A stretch of 8,320 nt of DNA from Flavobacteriaceae bacterium (GTDB taxonomy: Bacteria > Bacteroidota > Bacteroidia > Flavobacteriales > Flavobacteriaceae). The stretch spans positions 1 to 8,320 of the forward strand of contig DOIV01000062.1 in NCBI GenBank assembly GCA_003511845.1, in the 5' to 3' direction. Positions 1-6,992 of the stretch are shown one piece after another (the stretch's first letter is position 1; the number at the start of each line of letters is the position of its first letter). The position numbers and the translations under genes are program-made. Under the pieces are notes generated by a model. It made no database searches, was not told the origin of the DNA, and saw only the letters and a list, made by a program, of their open reading frames with translations.

Positions 1-55
1 TTATGTTGTATTGTTTTTGAAGATCTAACTCTTTTTGGAAACTAAACTCAATCAT
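1..55 (-). CDS. ybeY: Partial CDS (N-terminus only), probable rRNA maturation RNase YbeY
   Basis: An ATG on the minus strand at 55-53 opens a frame that stays open to the left edge: 18 codons beginning MIEFSFQKEL and ending ...QYNI. It starts inside the last codons of the DUF4175 gene; the overlap is 8 nt (ATGATTGA) in a different frame, which suggests translational coupling and one transcript. The pattern M-I-x-F followed by a hydrophobic-x-L about six residues later resembles the N-terminus of Bacteroidota YbeY, a metal-dependent endoribonuclease that matures 16S rRNA and takes part in ribosome quality control. From memory, a ybeY gene often follows a DUF4175 gene in flavobacteria. The diagnostic metal-binding HxxxH motif lies outside the window, so the assignment rests on a short N-terminus and on context. 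Confidence 0.5.
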   Translation of the reverse strand, partial: MIEFSFQKELDLQKQYNI

Positions 56-3000
56 TGATTGGTTTTTCTTTAAAATACTGTTGTACTTTCTTTTTATAAT
101 TATTTCGCAAAGGTAAAGGCTTTCTATTTAAAATTTCATTGTTGTTAAAATAGAGTTTTTCACCTTTAATTTTAGGAATGCTTCTAAGCTCAAACTCTTT
201 AGTATTGGTCTCAGATTTTCTTTTATTGTCTTTGCCTTGTTCTTGTTCGGCTTTTTCTAATTTTAGCAATTCATGTTCTAACCTAACCATTTTTTGTAAA
301 ACTTGATTGTCAAAACCTTTATCTAATAAAAGTTTTTCTAATTCATCCATTTGTTTTATTGCTTTCTGACCTTGAGATCCATTATTACCATTCTTACCCA
401 TCATTTCTTTTAAAGCTTCTTTCAATGCGTTTTGCTCTTTATATATCTGATATTGTTCGCCTGTCATTTGTTCGCCTTTGTTTTGACCACCTTCTTTACC
501 GTTTTTTCCGTTTTTGCCTTCTCCTTTCTTACCTTCTTTTTCTCCATTACCATCTTTCTCTCCTGGTTTTTCACCTTTTTTCATTCCCTCTTTCATTTTA
601 TCACCTAAACCTTTTTGTTTTTTTATAATATCTGGCAAACTAAAAGACTCTCCTTCACCCTTTCCTTTGCCTTTACCCATTTTAGGGTTTTGTAAACTAT
701 TAAGCATATCACTTAACATATCAGCCAAATCATTAGCGGCTGTCATGGTGTATTGCTGATTAGAGCGTCCTTGATGGATTCTGTTTTCGGCTAAATTTTC
801 TAAAGATTTATCTAAATTATAATGTGCATCAGTCAAATGCTTTTGAATTTTAGAAGAAAGCTTTTGTAATCGTAAAGAAAGTGTATATAAACTGTCATCT
901 ATATGTTCAAAGTTTTCTTTGATGATTTGTTGTTTTTTTAATCTTTTTGGAAATTCTGCATCGCCAGCGTCAGTACCATCAAAAGCCATTAATAACTGTT
1001 CTTGATCAAAAGAAAAGGTTAGTAAGTTGTCTAAAATAGCTTTTAAATCATCAATGTTTTCTTTTAATGATTCACCTTGCATTTCAGACATGGCTCCTTG
1101 CATTTTTTTGCTTAGTTGTTCAATTTTTTTGGCAGCAGATTTCTGTTTTTTGGCAGCAGCTTGTTTTTGCTCTTCTTTTGCAGTTTCTTTTTGTTCTTTT
1201 TCTTGAGCTTCAAGTTTTTCAGAAGCTTTTTTCATTTCTTCTTTGATTTTCTCTTCATCTGCATTGGTTTGAGGGAAATCCATAGGTTGGGCTAATTGTT
1301 TGTTTTGTTTTTTAAGCTCTTGAAAGTCTTTTTGAATCTTTTCAAAGTCTTTATTCAATTCCTCTTGGTCTGTAGCCTTGTTTTGGTCTTTTTCAGATTG
1401 TTCTTTTTGTTTTTTAGATAATGAGTCTAGCTTATTTGCAATTTGTGCAGCCTTTTTCTCTACAAAAAATCGTTTTGAAAGTTCTAACAGCCTTTCTAAT
1501 GATTTTTTTTCTTGTTTGTTTTGTTGGGTCAACTTATCTAGCTTATTCAACATTTTTTCTTTGTCTAGTTTTTCAGACATTTTCTTTAACTGCTCTAATA
1601 AATCATTTTTTTCTTGAAGTTCTTGAGCTTCTTCTATTCGTTTTTTTAGTTCTTCCTTTTTATCTTTTATAGTTTTATCATCACTATTCTGTTCTTGCTC
1701 GTCTAAATTTTCTTTAAGCTCTTCGGTATGCTTTTCAAGCATTTGCTTGTATTGCTCTTGTCGTTTTAAAAATTGATTTAATTCTTTTTTATCATTCCAA
1801 TTCAGTTCTGGTTTCTTTTTAATTTTTTTAGAAAAATCTTCTAAATCTTTACTTAGTTTTTCAGTGATTTTGGTTGTTTTATCAAGTTTGTCTAAATTAT
1901 GTTTTTGTTCCTTTAACAAATCATTAGTGATTTCTTGTTTGGTTTTGTTGTAAAACTGAAAGGTTTTACTTTTTGTTGATTTACTGCCGTTAACATTATC
2001 ATTATCAAAAACCTCAAAATACATTTCGTAAGCTTTTCCTTTCTCAATTTTTAAATTTTCAGCTGAAAAAATATAGTAAAACTCCTCAAAAGTTGATTTA
2101 TTAATGGATATTTCTTGTTTTTGCAAAGACTTTTTATCATCCTTATCATAATAGACTAAATTCAATTTTTTTAATCCGTAATCATCACTTAATTGCCCTG
2201 CAAATTGAAACGCTCCTCTACTGACGGAATCAATATCTGACTTTATAATAATTTTTGGATGTTCGTCTTTAATAACCTCTAAGGTATAGCTTAGTTTTTC
2301 ATAATCTTTAAGGTTTTTATTAGAAGTACTAATTCTATATTCTAAATGATTTTTAACCTTTCTAGAAATTGAAAATTTATCTTTTGATTTTAAAATAAAC
2401 GGACTTCTTTTTGCTGTTATAAGCCGTAATGAATCTGTTGCTTTAGTAGTGATGTTCCACGTGATGACAGTTCCTTCAGGTATAATAGCATTACCTGTAT
2501 TTTTAATGGTTTCATCTTTTTTACCTGTATAAGAAGGATAATTGGCATACATTACAAAACCTATAACTGTAGGGATTTTAACAACCTTTAATTCATACGT
2601 TTTTGAACGAACTCCGTTTGCTTCCATATAAAAATTTGTCGTTTCTTTTAAATTATCAAACTTATATGAAAATTGTCCGTTAGCATCATTTAATAAGTAG
2701 TTTTCTTTGTTAAAAACTATGTTTATATTTTCTGGAACAACTTTTCCTTCTGTTTCAACAATCAATTCAAAAGATTGACCCTCAATATTTTCTAATGAAT
2801 CATTTTGAATGATAAAAGAAAACGGTGCTGGGGCTTCATAAACAGTTTTATAATTTACAACGCGATCAAAACTTTCATTAAAAATAGAGTTATTTCCCGT
2901 AAGGAAGATAAAAAACCAAATCAATAAAGGAATTGATAAATACTTTAAATATTTGATGTTGTTTTTAAAAAGAATTGCATTTTTAAAAGGAATTGGCTGT

Positions 3001-3404
3001 AAATTGGCAGATTTCTGTTCAATGCTTGCCAATAACAACTCTGACTGTTGTTCATTTTCATTGAGTTGCAACACATTAAGCAACCTGTCATCAACTTCAG
3101 AGAAGTGACTCCCAATAATTTTAGAGGCATCCGTAAAGGAAATTCCTTTTTGTAAACCAAATAACTTGGAAATAGGTAAAACAATAAATTTAATCAACAA
3201 CCCTAACTCTACAAGTACAAAAACATAGAAAAGAACACTTCTAGCTTTTGGTGATAACCATAAAAAATATTCAACAAATAAAGTGAATAAAAAGTATAGC
3301 AAACCAAAGGTGAAAAACAATATAACCCCTTTAATCAATTCATTGGTGTAGTATTTTTTAATGAACTGCTGTAACTTTTGCTGTATGTCGTTAAAATTAC
3401 TCAT
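48..3404 (-). CDS. DUF4175-family membrane protein with long coiled-coil region
   Basis: This 1118-aa protein of unknown biochemical function resembles the DUF4175 family as found in Flavobacteriia. Two hydrophobic segments lie near the N-terminus (about 24-50 and 56-78) and a third at about 152-170, just before a probable periplasmic region rich in beta-strand-like sequence (about 180-480). Residues about 486-796 are dominated by K, E, Q and L in heptad-like order and look like long coiled coil. Residues about 905-979 form a low-complexity Gly/Lys/Glu tract with GKGKGKGEGE and repeated GEK/GKN units. The final 110 residues return to helical, charged sequence. The ATG at 3404 is preferred because MSNFNDIQQKL followed by the first membrane helix is the usual family N-terminus. 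The gene overlaps the next gene by 8 nt. Plus-strand open frames within 359-1672 are shadows of the skewed composition. Membrane location is inferred; a role in envelope organisation is speculation. Confidence 0.85.
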   Translation of the reverse strand: MSNFNDIQQKLQQFIKKYYTNELIKGVILFFTFGLLYFLFTLFVEYFLWLSPKARSVLFYVFVLVELGLLIKFIVLPISKLFGLQKGISFTDASKIIGSHFSEVDDRLLNVLQLNENEQQSELLLASIEQKSANLQPIPFKNAILFKNNIKYLKYLSIPLLIWFFIFLTGNNSIFNESFDRVVNYKTVYEAPAPFSFIIQNDSLENIEGQSFELIVETEGKVVPENINIVFNKENYLLNDANGQFSYKFDNLKETTNFYMEANGVRSKTYELKVVKIPTVIGFVMYANYPSYTGKKDETIKNTGNAIIPEGTVITWNITTKATDSLRLITAKRSPFILKSKDKFSISRKVKNHLEYRISTSNKNLKDYEKLSYTLEVIKDEHPKIIIKSDIDSVSRGAFQFAGQLSDDYGLKKLNLVYYDKDDKKSLQKQEISINKSTFEEFYYIFSAENLKIEKGKAYEMYFEVFDNDNVNGSKSTKSKTFQFYNKTKQEITNDLLKEQKHNLDKLDKTTKITEKLSKDLEDFSKKIKKKPELNWNDKKELNQFLKRQEQYKQMLEKHTEELKENLDEQEQNSDDKTIKDKKEELKKRIEEAQELQEKNDLLEQLKKMSEKLDKEKMLNKLDKLTQQNKQEKKSLERLLELSKRFFVEKKAAQIANKLDSLSKKQKEQSEKDQNKATDQEELNKDFEKIQKDFQELKKQNKQLAQPMDFPQTNADEEKIKEEMKKASEKLEAQEKEQKETAKEEQKQAAAKKQKSAAKKIEQLSKKMQGAMSEMQGESLKENIDDLKAILDNLLTFSFDQEQLLMAFDGTDAGDAEFPKRLKKQQIIKENFEHIDDSLYTLSLRLQKLSSKIQKHLTDAHYNLDKSLENLAENRIHQGRSNQQYTMTAANDLADMLSDMLNSLQNPKMGKGKGKGEGESFSLPDIIKKQKGLGDKMKEGMKKGEKPGEKDGNGEKEGKKGEGKNGKNGKEGGQNKGEQMTGEQYQIYKEQNALKEALKEMMGKNGNNGSQGQKAIKQMDELEKLLLDKGFDNQVLQKMVRLEHELLKLEKAEQEQGKDNKRKSETNTKEFELRSIPKIKGEKLYFNNNEILNRKPLPLRNNYKKKVQQYFKEKPIND

Positions 3405-3417
3405 GTTTTATAGACGA

Positions 3418-3425
3418 TAAAAATA
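3418..3425 (-). promoter_or_regulatory. Possible -7 element for the DUF4175 gene
   Basis: Read on the minus strand the sequence is TATTTTTA, one base from the Bacteroidota -7 consensus TAnnTTTG. It lies 13 nt upstream of the ATG at 3404, a distance similar to that of the better promoters in this window. No convincing -33 TTG is seen at the usual spacing, and in DNA this AT-rich such a match can occur by chance. Confidence 0.3.
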
Positions 3426-3445
3426 CTAATTTCATTGTCAAATAG

Positions 3446-3453
3446 TATCTTTG
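3446..3453 (+). promoter_or_regulatory. -7 promoter element of gltX
   Basis: TATCTTTG matches the Bacteroidota -7 consensus TAnnTTTG exactly and ends 18 nt before the ATG at 3472, implying a leader of roughly 10 nt. No clear -33 element is visible. The match overlaps the TTG at 3451-3453 that opens the longest frame, which argues against that TTG being the start codon. Confidence 0.6.
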
Positions 3454-3471
3454 CAGTCAAAATTTAACAAA

Positions 3472-5028
3472 ATGAACGATAAAGTACGTGTAAGATTTGC
3501 CCCAAGTCCGACTGGACCACTACATATTGGCGGTGTTAGAACCGCATTGTTTAACTATTTATTTGCTAAAAAAAATAACGGAACTTTTATACTTCGTATT
3601 GAAGATACAGATCAGAGTAGGTATGTTGAAGGTGCTGAAAACTACATTATTGAGGCTATGAATTGGTTGAATATTCCTTTTGATGAAGGCCCAAATATTG
3701 GTGGTAATTTTGGTCCTTACCGACAATCTGAACGTAAAGATCTTTATAAAAAATACATTGATATGTTGATTGATTCTGGCAATGCGTATTATGCTTTTGA
3801 TACACCAGAAAAATTAGATTTTCATAGAAAAGACCATGAAGCAAAGGGCAAAACCTTTATTTACAATTGGCATAACCGATTAAAATTAGACAATTCATTG
3901 TCGCTTAACGCAGATGATGTCCAACAACGTATCGATAATGGTGAAAAATACGTTATCCGATTTAAATCGCCAGAAAATGAAACCTTAATTTTAAATGATG
4001 TAATTCGTGGAGAAATAAAGATAGATACCAATGTCTTGGATGATAAAATTCTATTCAAATCAGACGGGATGCCAACTTATCATTTGGCAAATATTGTTGA
4101 CGATCATTTAATGGAAATTACACATGTAATTAGAGGTGAAGAATGGTTACCCTCTTTAGCATTACACGTATTATTATATAGAGCTTTTGGATGGAAAACA
4201 CCTGAATTTGCACATTTACCATTAATTTTAAAACCAGAAGGCAAAGGAAAGTTAAGTAAACGAGATGGTGATAAGTTAGGGTTTCCTGTGTTTCCTATTG
4301 AATGGAGAAATGATGAAGACATTTCTCGAGGCTACAAAGAAGATGGCTATTTTAAAGAAGCAGTTGTGAATATGCTCGCATTATTAGGTTGGAACGAAGG
4401 TGAAGGCTCAGAAAAAGAAATTTATTCGCTTGAAGAGTTGGTTAAGGTATTTAGTTTAGAACATGTAAGTAAAGCAGGAGCAAAATTTAATCCTGATAAG
4501 GCAAAATGGTTCAATCAGCAGTATTTACAACAAAAAACTAATGAAGAGTTGGCGGAGTTATTTTTAGCTCATACACTAGCTATACAGTCAAACCCTACTT
4601 TGGCAACATCTTTTCCTCAGATAGGTAATCATTTTAACGATAAAGTATATATCACCAAAGTAATTTCTTTAATAAAAGAACGTGCTACTTTTGTGTCAGA
4701 CTTATTGAGTTTGGGTAGCTTTTTCTTTATTACACCTACAACTTATAATGAAAAAGCTAGTAGAAAATCATGGAAAGAAACTACACCAGAATTAATGAAA
4801 GAATTGATCTCAGTTCTAAATTCTATTGAAGACTTTTCATCTGAAAATATTGAAAATCAGGTAAAAGAATGGATTACTTCAAAAGAAATCGGTTTTGGTA
4901 AGGTAATGCAACCTTTTAGGTTGAGTTTGGTTGGTGCCATGAAAGGTCCACATTTATTTGATATAGCAGGTTTGATTGGCAAAGAAGAAGCCGTACTTAG
5001 AATTGAAAATGCTATTGAAAAACTGTAG
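3472..5028 (+). CDS. gltX: Glutamate--tRNA ligase (GltX)
   Basis: Class I aminoacyl-tRNA synthetase that charges tRNA-Glu with glutamate in the cytoplasm. The Rossmann-fold signature is complete: FAPSPTGPLHIGG at residues 9-21 contains the HIGH-type motif (HIGG, 18-21), and KLSKR at 260-264 is the KMSKS-type loop that stabilises ATP. Between them IRGEEWLPS and the HLPLIL segment are typical of GluRS. The C-terminal half is the helical anticodon-binding domain, ending with a KVMQPFRLSLVGAMKGP segment and LIGKEEAVLRI, both characteristic of bacterial GluRS. Length is 518 aa, slightly longer than the roughly 470-500 aa usual in bacteria, partly from the insertion after KLSKR that I associate with Bacteroidota. 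The ATG at 3472 is chosen over an in-frame TTG at 3451 because that TTG lies in the -7 promoter element. No strong terminator follows the stop. Confidence 0.97.
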   Translation: MNDKVRVRFAPSPTGPLHIGGVRTALFNYLFAKKNNGTFILRIEDTDQSRYVEGAENYIIEAMNWLNIPFDEGPNIGGNFGPYRQSERKDLYKKYIDMLIDSGNAYYAFDTPEKLDFHRKDHEAKGKTFIYNWHNRLKLDNSLSLNADDVQQRIDNGEKYVIRFKSPENETLILNDVIRGEIKIDTNVLDDKILFKSDGMPTYHLANIVDDHLMEITHVIRGEEWLPSLALHVLLYRAFGWKTPEFAHLPLILKPEGKGKLSKRDGDKLGFPVFPIEWRNDEDISRGYKEDGYFKEAVVNMLALLGWNEGEGSEKEIYSLEELVKVFSLEHVSKAGAKFNPDKAKWFNQQYLQQKTNEELAELFLAHTLAIQSNPTLATSFPQIGNHFNDKVYITKVISLIKERATFVSDLLSLGSFFFITPTTYNEKASRKSWKETTPELMKELISVLNSIEDFSSENIENQVKEWITSKEIGFGKVMQPFRLSLVGAMKGPHLFDIAGLIGKEEAVLRIENAIEKL

Positions 5029-5093
5029 TTTTTTGTGTTTGTAAGGATTTAAAAAATTATTCGTCAGATTGTGCATAACTAAATATTTCAATC

Positions 5094-5999
5094 ATGAAAA
5101 AACAACTACTTTTCTTTGCCGCTTTTTTACTTTTTTTAAATACAACTTATAGCCAAGACGCTGTTTATAAAATTAAATTTATCAGTAATTGGAGTAGTAC
5201 AACTCACCCTACAGATTATCCTTCTGGTTCTGCTCATTGGTCAAAGCTAGTCGGTACCACTCACAACACAACTATTAGTTTTTTTGAAATGGGTCAACTT
5301 TCAACTGCTGGTGTTAAAGATGTTGCTGAAACTGGTAACAATACAGTAATCAAGCAAGAAATTAATGCTAGTATTTCTAATAATAATGCATATGAAATAA
5401 TTGAAGGATCTGGTTTGGGTACTGGTCCTGGAACAATTACAATAAATGATGTAAATGTTGATTTTAATTACCCTTTGATTAGCTTAATTACGATGATAGC
5501 TCCTAGTCCTGATTGGGTAGCACAAATTAACAACCTTAAGTTAACCGATGATAATAATGATTGGAAACAAGCTATTTCTGTTGAGGTTTATGCAACAGAT
5601 GCTGGTACTGATAACGGCACAACTTATAAATCTGATAATGAGGCTACAAGCCCTCCTGCTAATATAAGTAGTTTAGAAAATACTACTCCTTTTTCTAATC
5701 AAATTATTGGTACCTTTAAATTTACTTTGCAGCAAGTGTTGTCCGTTAATGACAATGTTTTACAAAACACTATTACCGTGTCTCCAAACCCTAGTAATGG
5801 TGAAATACACATCCGTAATTTTGGAAGTAACACAATAAAAAAAGCCGAAATATTTACTGTTGAAGGAAAGAAAATTTTAGTGTTTAACACTATTAATAAT
5901 CAAGGTAATCTTAATTTACATACCTTAACAAAGGGTTTGTATTTTCTAAAAATATCAACAAATAGTGGGAGTTTTGTTAAAAAAATTATCTTAAAATAA
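5094..5999 (+). CDS. Secreted spondin-domain protein with T9SS type A sorting domain
   Basis: A 301-aa exported protein. Residues 1-20 are a signal peptide (MKKQ, a Leu/Phe-rich core, then TTYS), with probable cleavage before Q21, as is common in Bacteroidota. Residues about 24-200 match the N-terminal domain of F-spondin (spondin_N): it opens with a YKIKF...NWS strand, then has HP..YPSGSAHWS, a GTTHN motif, AETGN, MIAPSPDW (134-141) and DAGTDNGTTY (from 169). In animal F-spondin this C2-like domain binds calcium. The C-terminal 85 residues (about 217-301), with VSPNPSNG at 229-236, the VEGKKI strand, LTKGLYFLKI and a basic end (KKIILK), form a T9SS type A sorting domain, so the protein should cross the outer membrane and be released or surface-anchored. 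Its ligand is unknown. The gap to gltX is 65 nt with no clear promoter or terminator. Confidence 0.88.
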   Translation: MKKQLLFFAAFLLFLNTTYSQDAVYKIKFISNWSSTTHPTDYPSGSAHWSKLVGTTHNTTISFFEMGQLSTAGVKDVAETGNNTVIKQEINASISNNNAYEIIEGSGLGTGPGTITINDVNVDFNYPLISLITMIAPSPDWVAQINNLKLTDDNNDWKQAISVEVYATDAGTDNGTTYKSDNEATSPPANISSLENTTPFSNQIIGTFKFTLQQVLSVNDNVLQNTITVSPNPSNGEIHIRNFGSNTIKKAEIFTVEGKKILVFNTINNQGNLNLHTLTKGLYFLKISTNSGSFVKKIILK

Positions 6000-6000
6000 T

Positions 6001-6549
6001 CTAAGAGATTTCAATCTTTACATTATAATTTTCTAAAACAGATTTATAATCCTCTGGAATAAAGTTTTTTACACTAAACTCATTTTTTCGTTCTTTTCTA
6101 GATTTTATTTGTTTAACTGATCGTAAAAAGCGTCTTAAATCGTTATTGTCTTCAATAATTAACCCAGGTACGTTTGCAGACTTTCCATTTTTGTCTTTGG
6201 CTACCATTAAAAAATACGATGAATTACAGTGTTTAATTTCTGCTGTTTGAATGTTTTGTGATTCTACTCTAATACCTACAGTCATAGAGGTGTTGCCCAC
6301 ATAATTTACTCTCGCTTTTAAGGTAACCAATTCACCTACTTCTATTGGGTTTAAAAAATCAACCTTATTTACCGAAGCCGTTACACAATATTGTGCTGAA
6401 TATTTTGAAGCAGAAGCAAAAGCAGCCTTATCCATTAAAGATAAAATAAAACCACCATGTATTTTTCCACTAAAATTAGAATGTGATGGTAACATCAACT
6501 CTGTTAAAATAATTTCAGAATCTTTAGGTTTTTTAAATTTTGGTATCAT
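6001..6549 (-). CDS. Hotdog-fold acyl-CoA thioesterase (YciA/BACH-like)
   Basis: A cytoplasmic acyl-CoA hydrolase, releasing CoA and free fatty acid from acyl-CoA. The hotdog signature is intact: N25 and SGKIHGGFIL with HGG at 31-33, followed by D40 in SLMDKAA, the position of the catalytic Asp in YciA-type enzymes. The strands NKVDFLNPIEVGELV and NTSMTVGIRVESQN are typical of the family. Length is 182 aa; the single hotdog domain covers roughly the first 125 residues, and a basic, helical tail of about 55 residues (with a KSRKERK stretch) follows, as in cytosolic long-chain acyl-CoA hydrolases of this group. Chain-length preference cannot be read from the sequence. It begins 6 nt after the small membrane-protein gene, so the two should share a transcript. 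Its stop is one base from that of the convergent spondin gene. Confidence 0.9.
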   Translation of the reverse strand: MIPKFKKPKDSEIILTELMLPSHSNFSGKIHGGFILSLMDKAAFASASKYSAQYCVTASVNKVDFLNPIEVGELVTLKARVNYVGNTSMTVGIRVESQNIQTAEIKHCNSSYFLMVAKDKNGKSANVPGLIIEDNNDLRRFLRSVKQIKSRKERKNEFSVKNFIPEDYKSVLENYNVKIEIS

Positions 6550-6555
6550 AAAAAA

Positions 6556-6903
6556 TTATTGTGTTTTTTCAACTTGTGTAATGAAGTATTTAGTATCGCC
6601 TAACCAAGGGAATGTAGAAAAGCGTTCTATGTAGGTTAATTTTACGTTTTTACCCTGTAAATCTTTTAATAAAGTAATTACTTTTTCTTCATCATCTTCA
6701 ACTGAGAAGAAAAAACGTTGCGATTCTGATACGCCTTGACTTATTTCGCCTTCCCATGTTTTAAATACAACCCCTTTATTACTTATTTTTATCAATTCAC
6801 CTGACCTGAAACCTTCGCTATAAGGTACATAGTAAACAAAAAGAAAATAACCTGTTATAATCAATATCAAACCCAAACTACCAATTCCTATTATTTTTTT
6901 CAT
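6556..6903 (-). CDS. Small single-pass membrane protein of unknown function
   Basis: A 115-aa protein starting MKKIIGIGSLG. Residues 4-26 form one transmembrane helix, or an uncleaved signal anchor, followed by VPYSEGFRSGELIKISNKG and a beta-rich domain of about 85 residues ending in KYFITQVEKTQ, probably facing the periplasm. The YSEGxRxGxLxKxSxKG pattern recurs in short flavobacterial proteins. From memory some database entries call such proteins 6-phosphogluconate dehydrogenase, but nothing here (no Rossmann motif, only 115 aa) supports that. The longest frame begins at TTG 6924-6922, which belongs to a perfect -7 element; the ATG at 6903 is therefore chosen. It probably leads an operon with the thioesterase 6 nt downstream. 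Function unknown. Confidence 0.8.
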   Translation of the reverse strand: MKKIIGIGSLGLILIITGYFLFVYYVPYSEGFRSGELIKISNKGVVFKTWEGEISQGVSESQRFFFSVEDDEEKVITLLKDLQGKNVKLTYIERFSTFPWLGDTKYFITQVEKTQ

Positions 6904-6921
6904 CTCTAAAAGTATTTTATA

Positions 6922-6929
6922 CAAATTTA
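6922..6929 (-). promoter_or_regulatory. -7 promoter element of the small membrane protein / thioesterase operon
   Basis: On the minus strand the sequence is TAAATTTG, an exact match to TAnnTTTG, ending 18 nt before the ATG at 6903. The spacing from -7 element to ATG is the same as at gltX. No -33 TTG is evident. Confidence 0.55.
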
Positions 6930-6957
6930 AGATTTCTCATGAATAATTCTTAAATTT
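6923..6957. repeat. Perfect 10-bp inverted repeat between divergent genes
   Basis: AAATTTAAGA at 6923-6932 is repeated in inverse orientation as TCTTAAATTT at 6948-6957, with a 15-bp spacer. The arms overlap the -7 element of the leftward operon and a -7-like TAAATTTA for the rightward SPFH gene. It may be a two-fold symmetric operator, or simply the consequence of two similar promoter elements facing away from each other. Confidence 0.5.
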
Positions 6958-6958
6958 A
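6951..6958 (+). promoter_or_regulatory. Possible -7 element of the SPFH gene
   Basis: TAAATTTA differs from TAnnTTTG only at the last base. It lies 34 nt upstream of the ATG at 6993, a longer leader than for the other promoters here. No -33 element is apparent. Confidence 0.3.
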
Positions 6959-6992
6959 TAACTTATTATTTTAACACTTAAAAATAAAAATT

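Noticed and set aside
470..690. Short repeats resembling a tandem DNA repeat or CRISPR-like array
   Set aside because: The units are irregular and follow the codons of the Gly/Lys/Glu protein tract; there is no constant repeat length or unique spacers.
359..1672. Plus-strand open frames of 79-89 codons opposite the DUF4175 gene
   Set aside because: They lie opposite low-complexity Lys/Glu/Gly coding sequence, giving Phe/Leu/Ser/Pro-rich translations with no family resemblance; they are composition shadows.
3656..4322. Minus-strand open frames of 62-72 codons inside gltX
   Set aside because: They are antisense to strongly conserved gltX sequence and have no recognisable features.
5016..5036. 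Possible terminator after gltX (AAAAAC-TGTA-GTTTTT)
   Set aside because: The stem is only 6 bp with a single G-C pair and a 4-nt loop; too weak to call although it precedes a T-run.
5029..5093. Promoter for the spondin gene
   Set aside because: No acceptable TAnnTTTG match at a sensible distance from the ATG at 5094; the gene may be read from gltX or use a poor promoter.
5973..6000. Hairpin ATTAT-cttaaa-ATAAT near the convergent stops
   Set aside because: A 5-bp all A-T stem is expected by chance in this composition and has no T-tract.
6556..6903. 6-phosphogluconate dehydrogenase
   Set aside because: The label may attach to similar short proteins in databases, but there is no nucleotide-binding motif and the protein is far too short.
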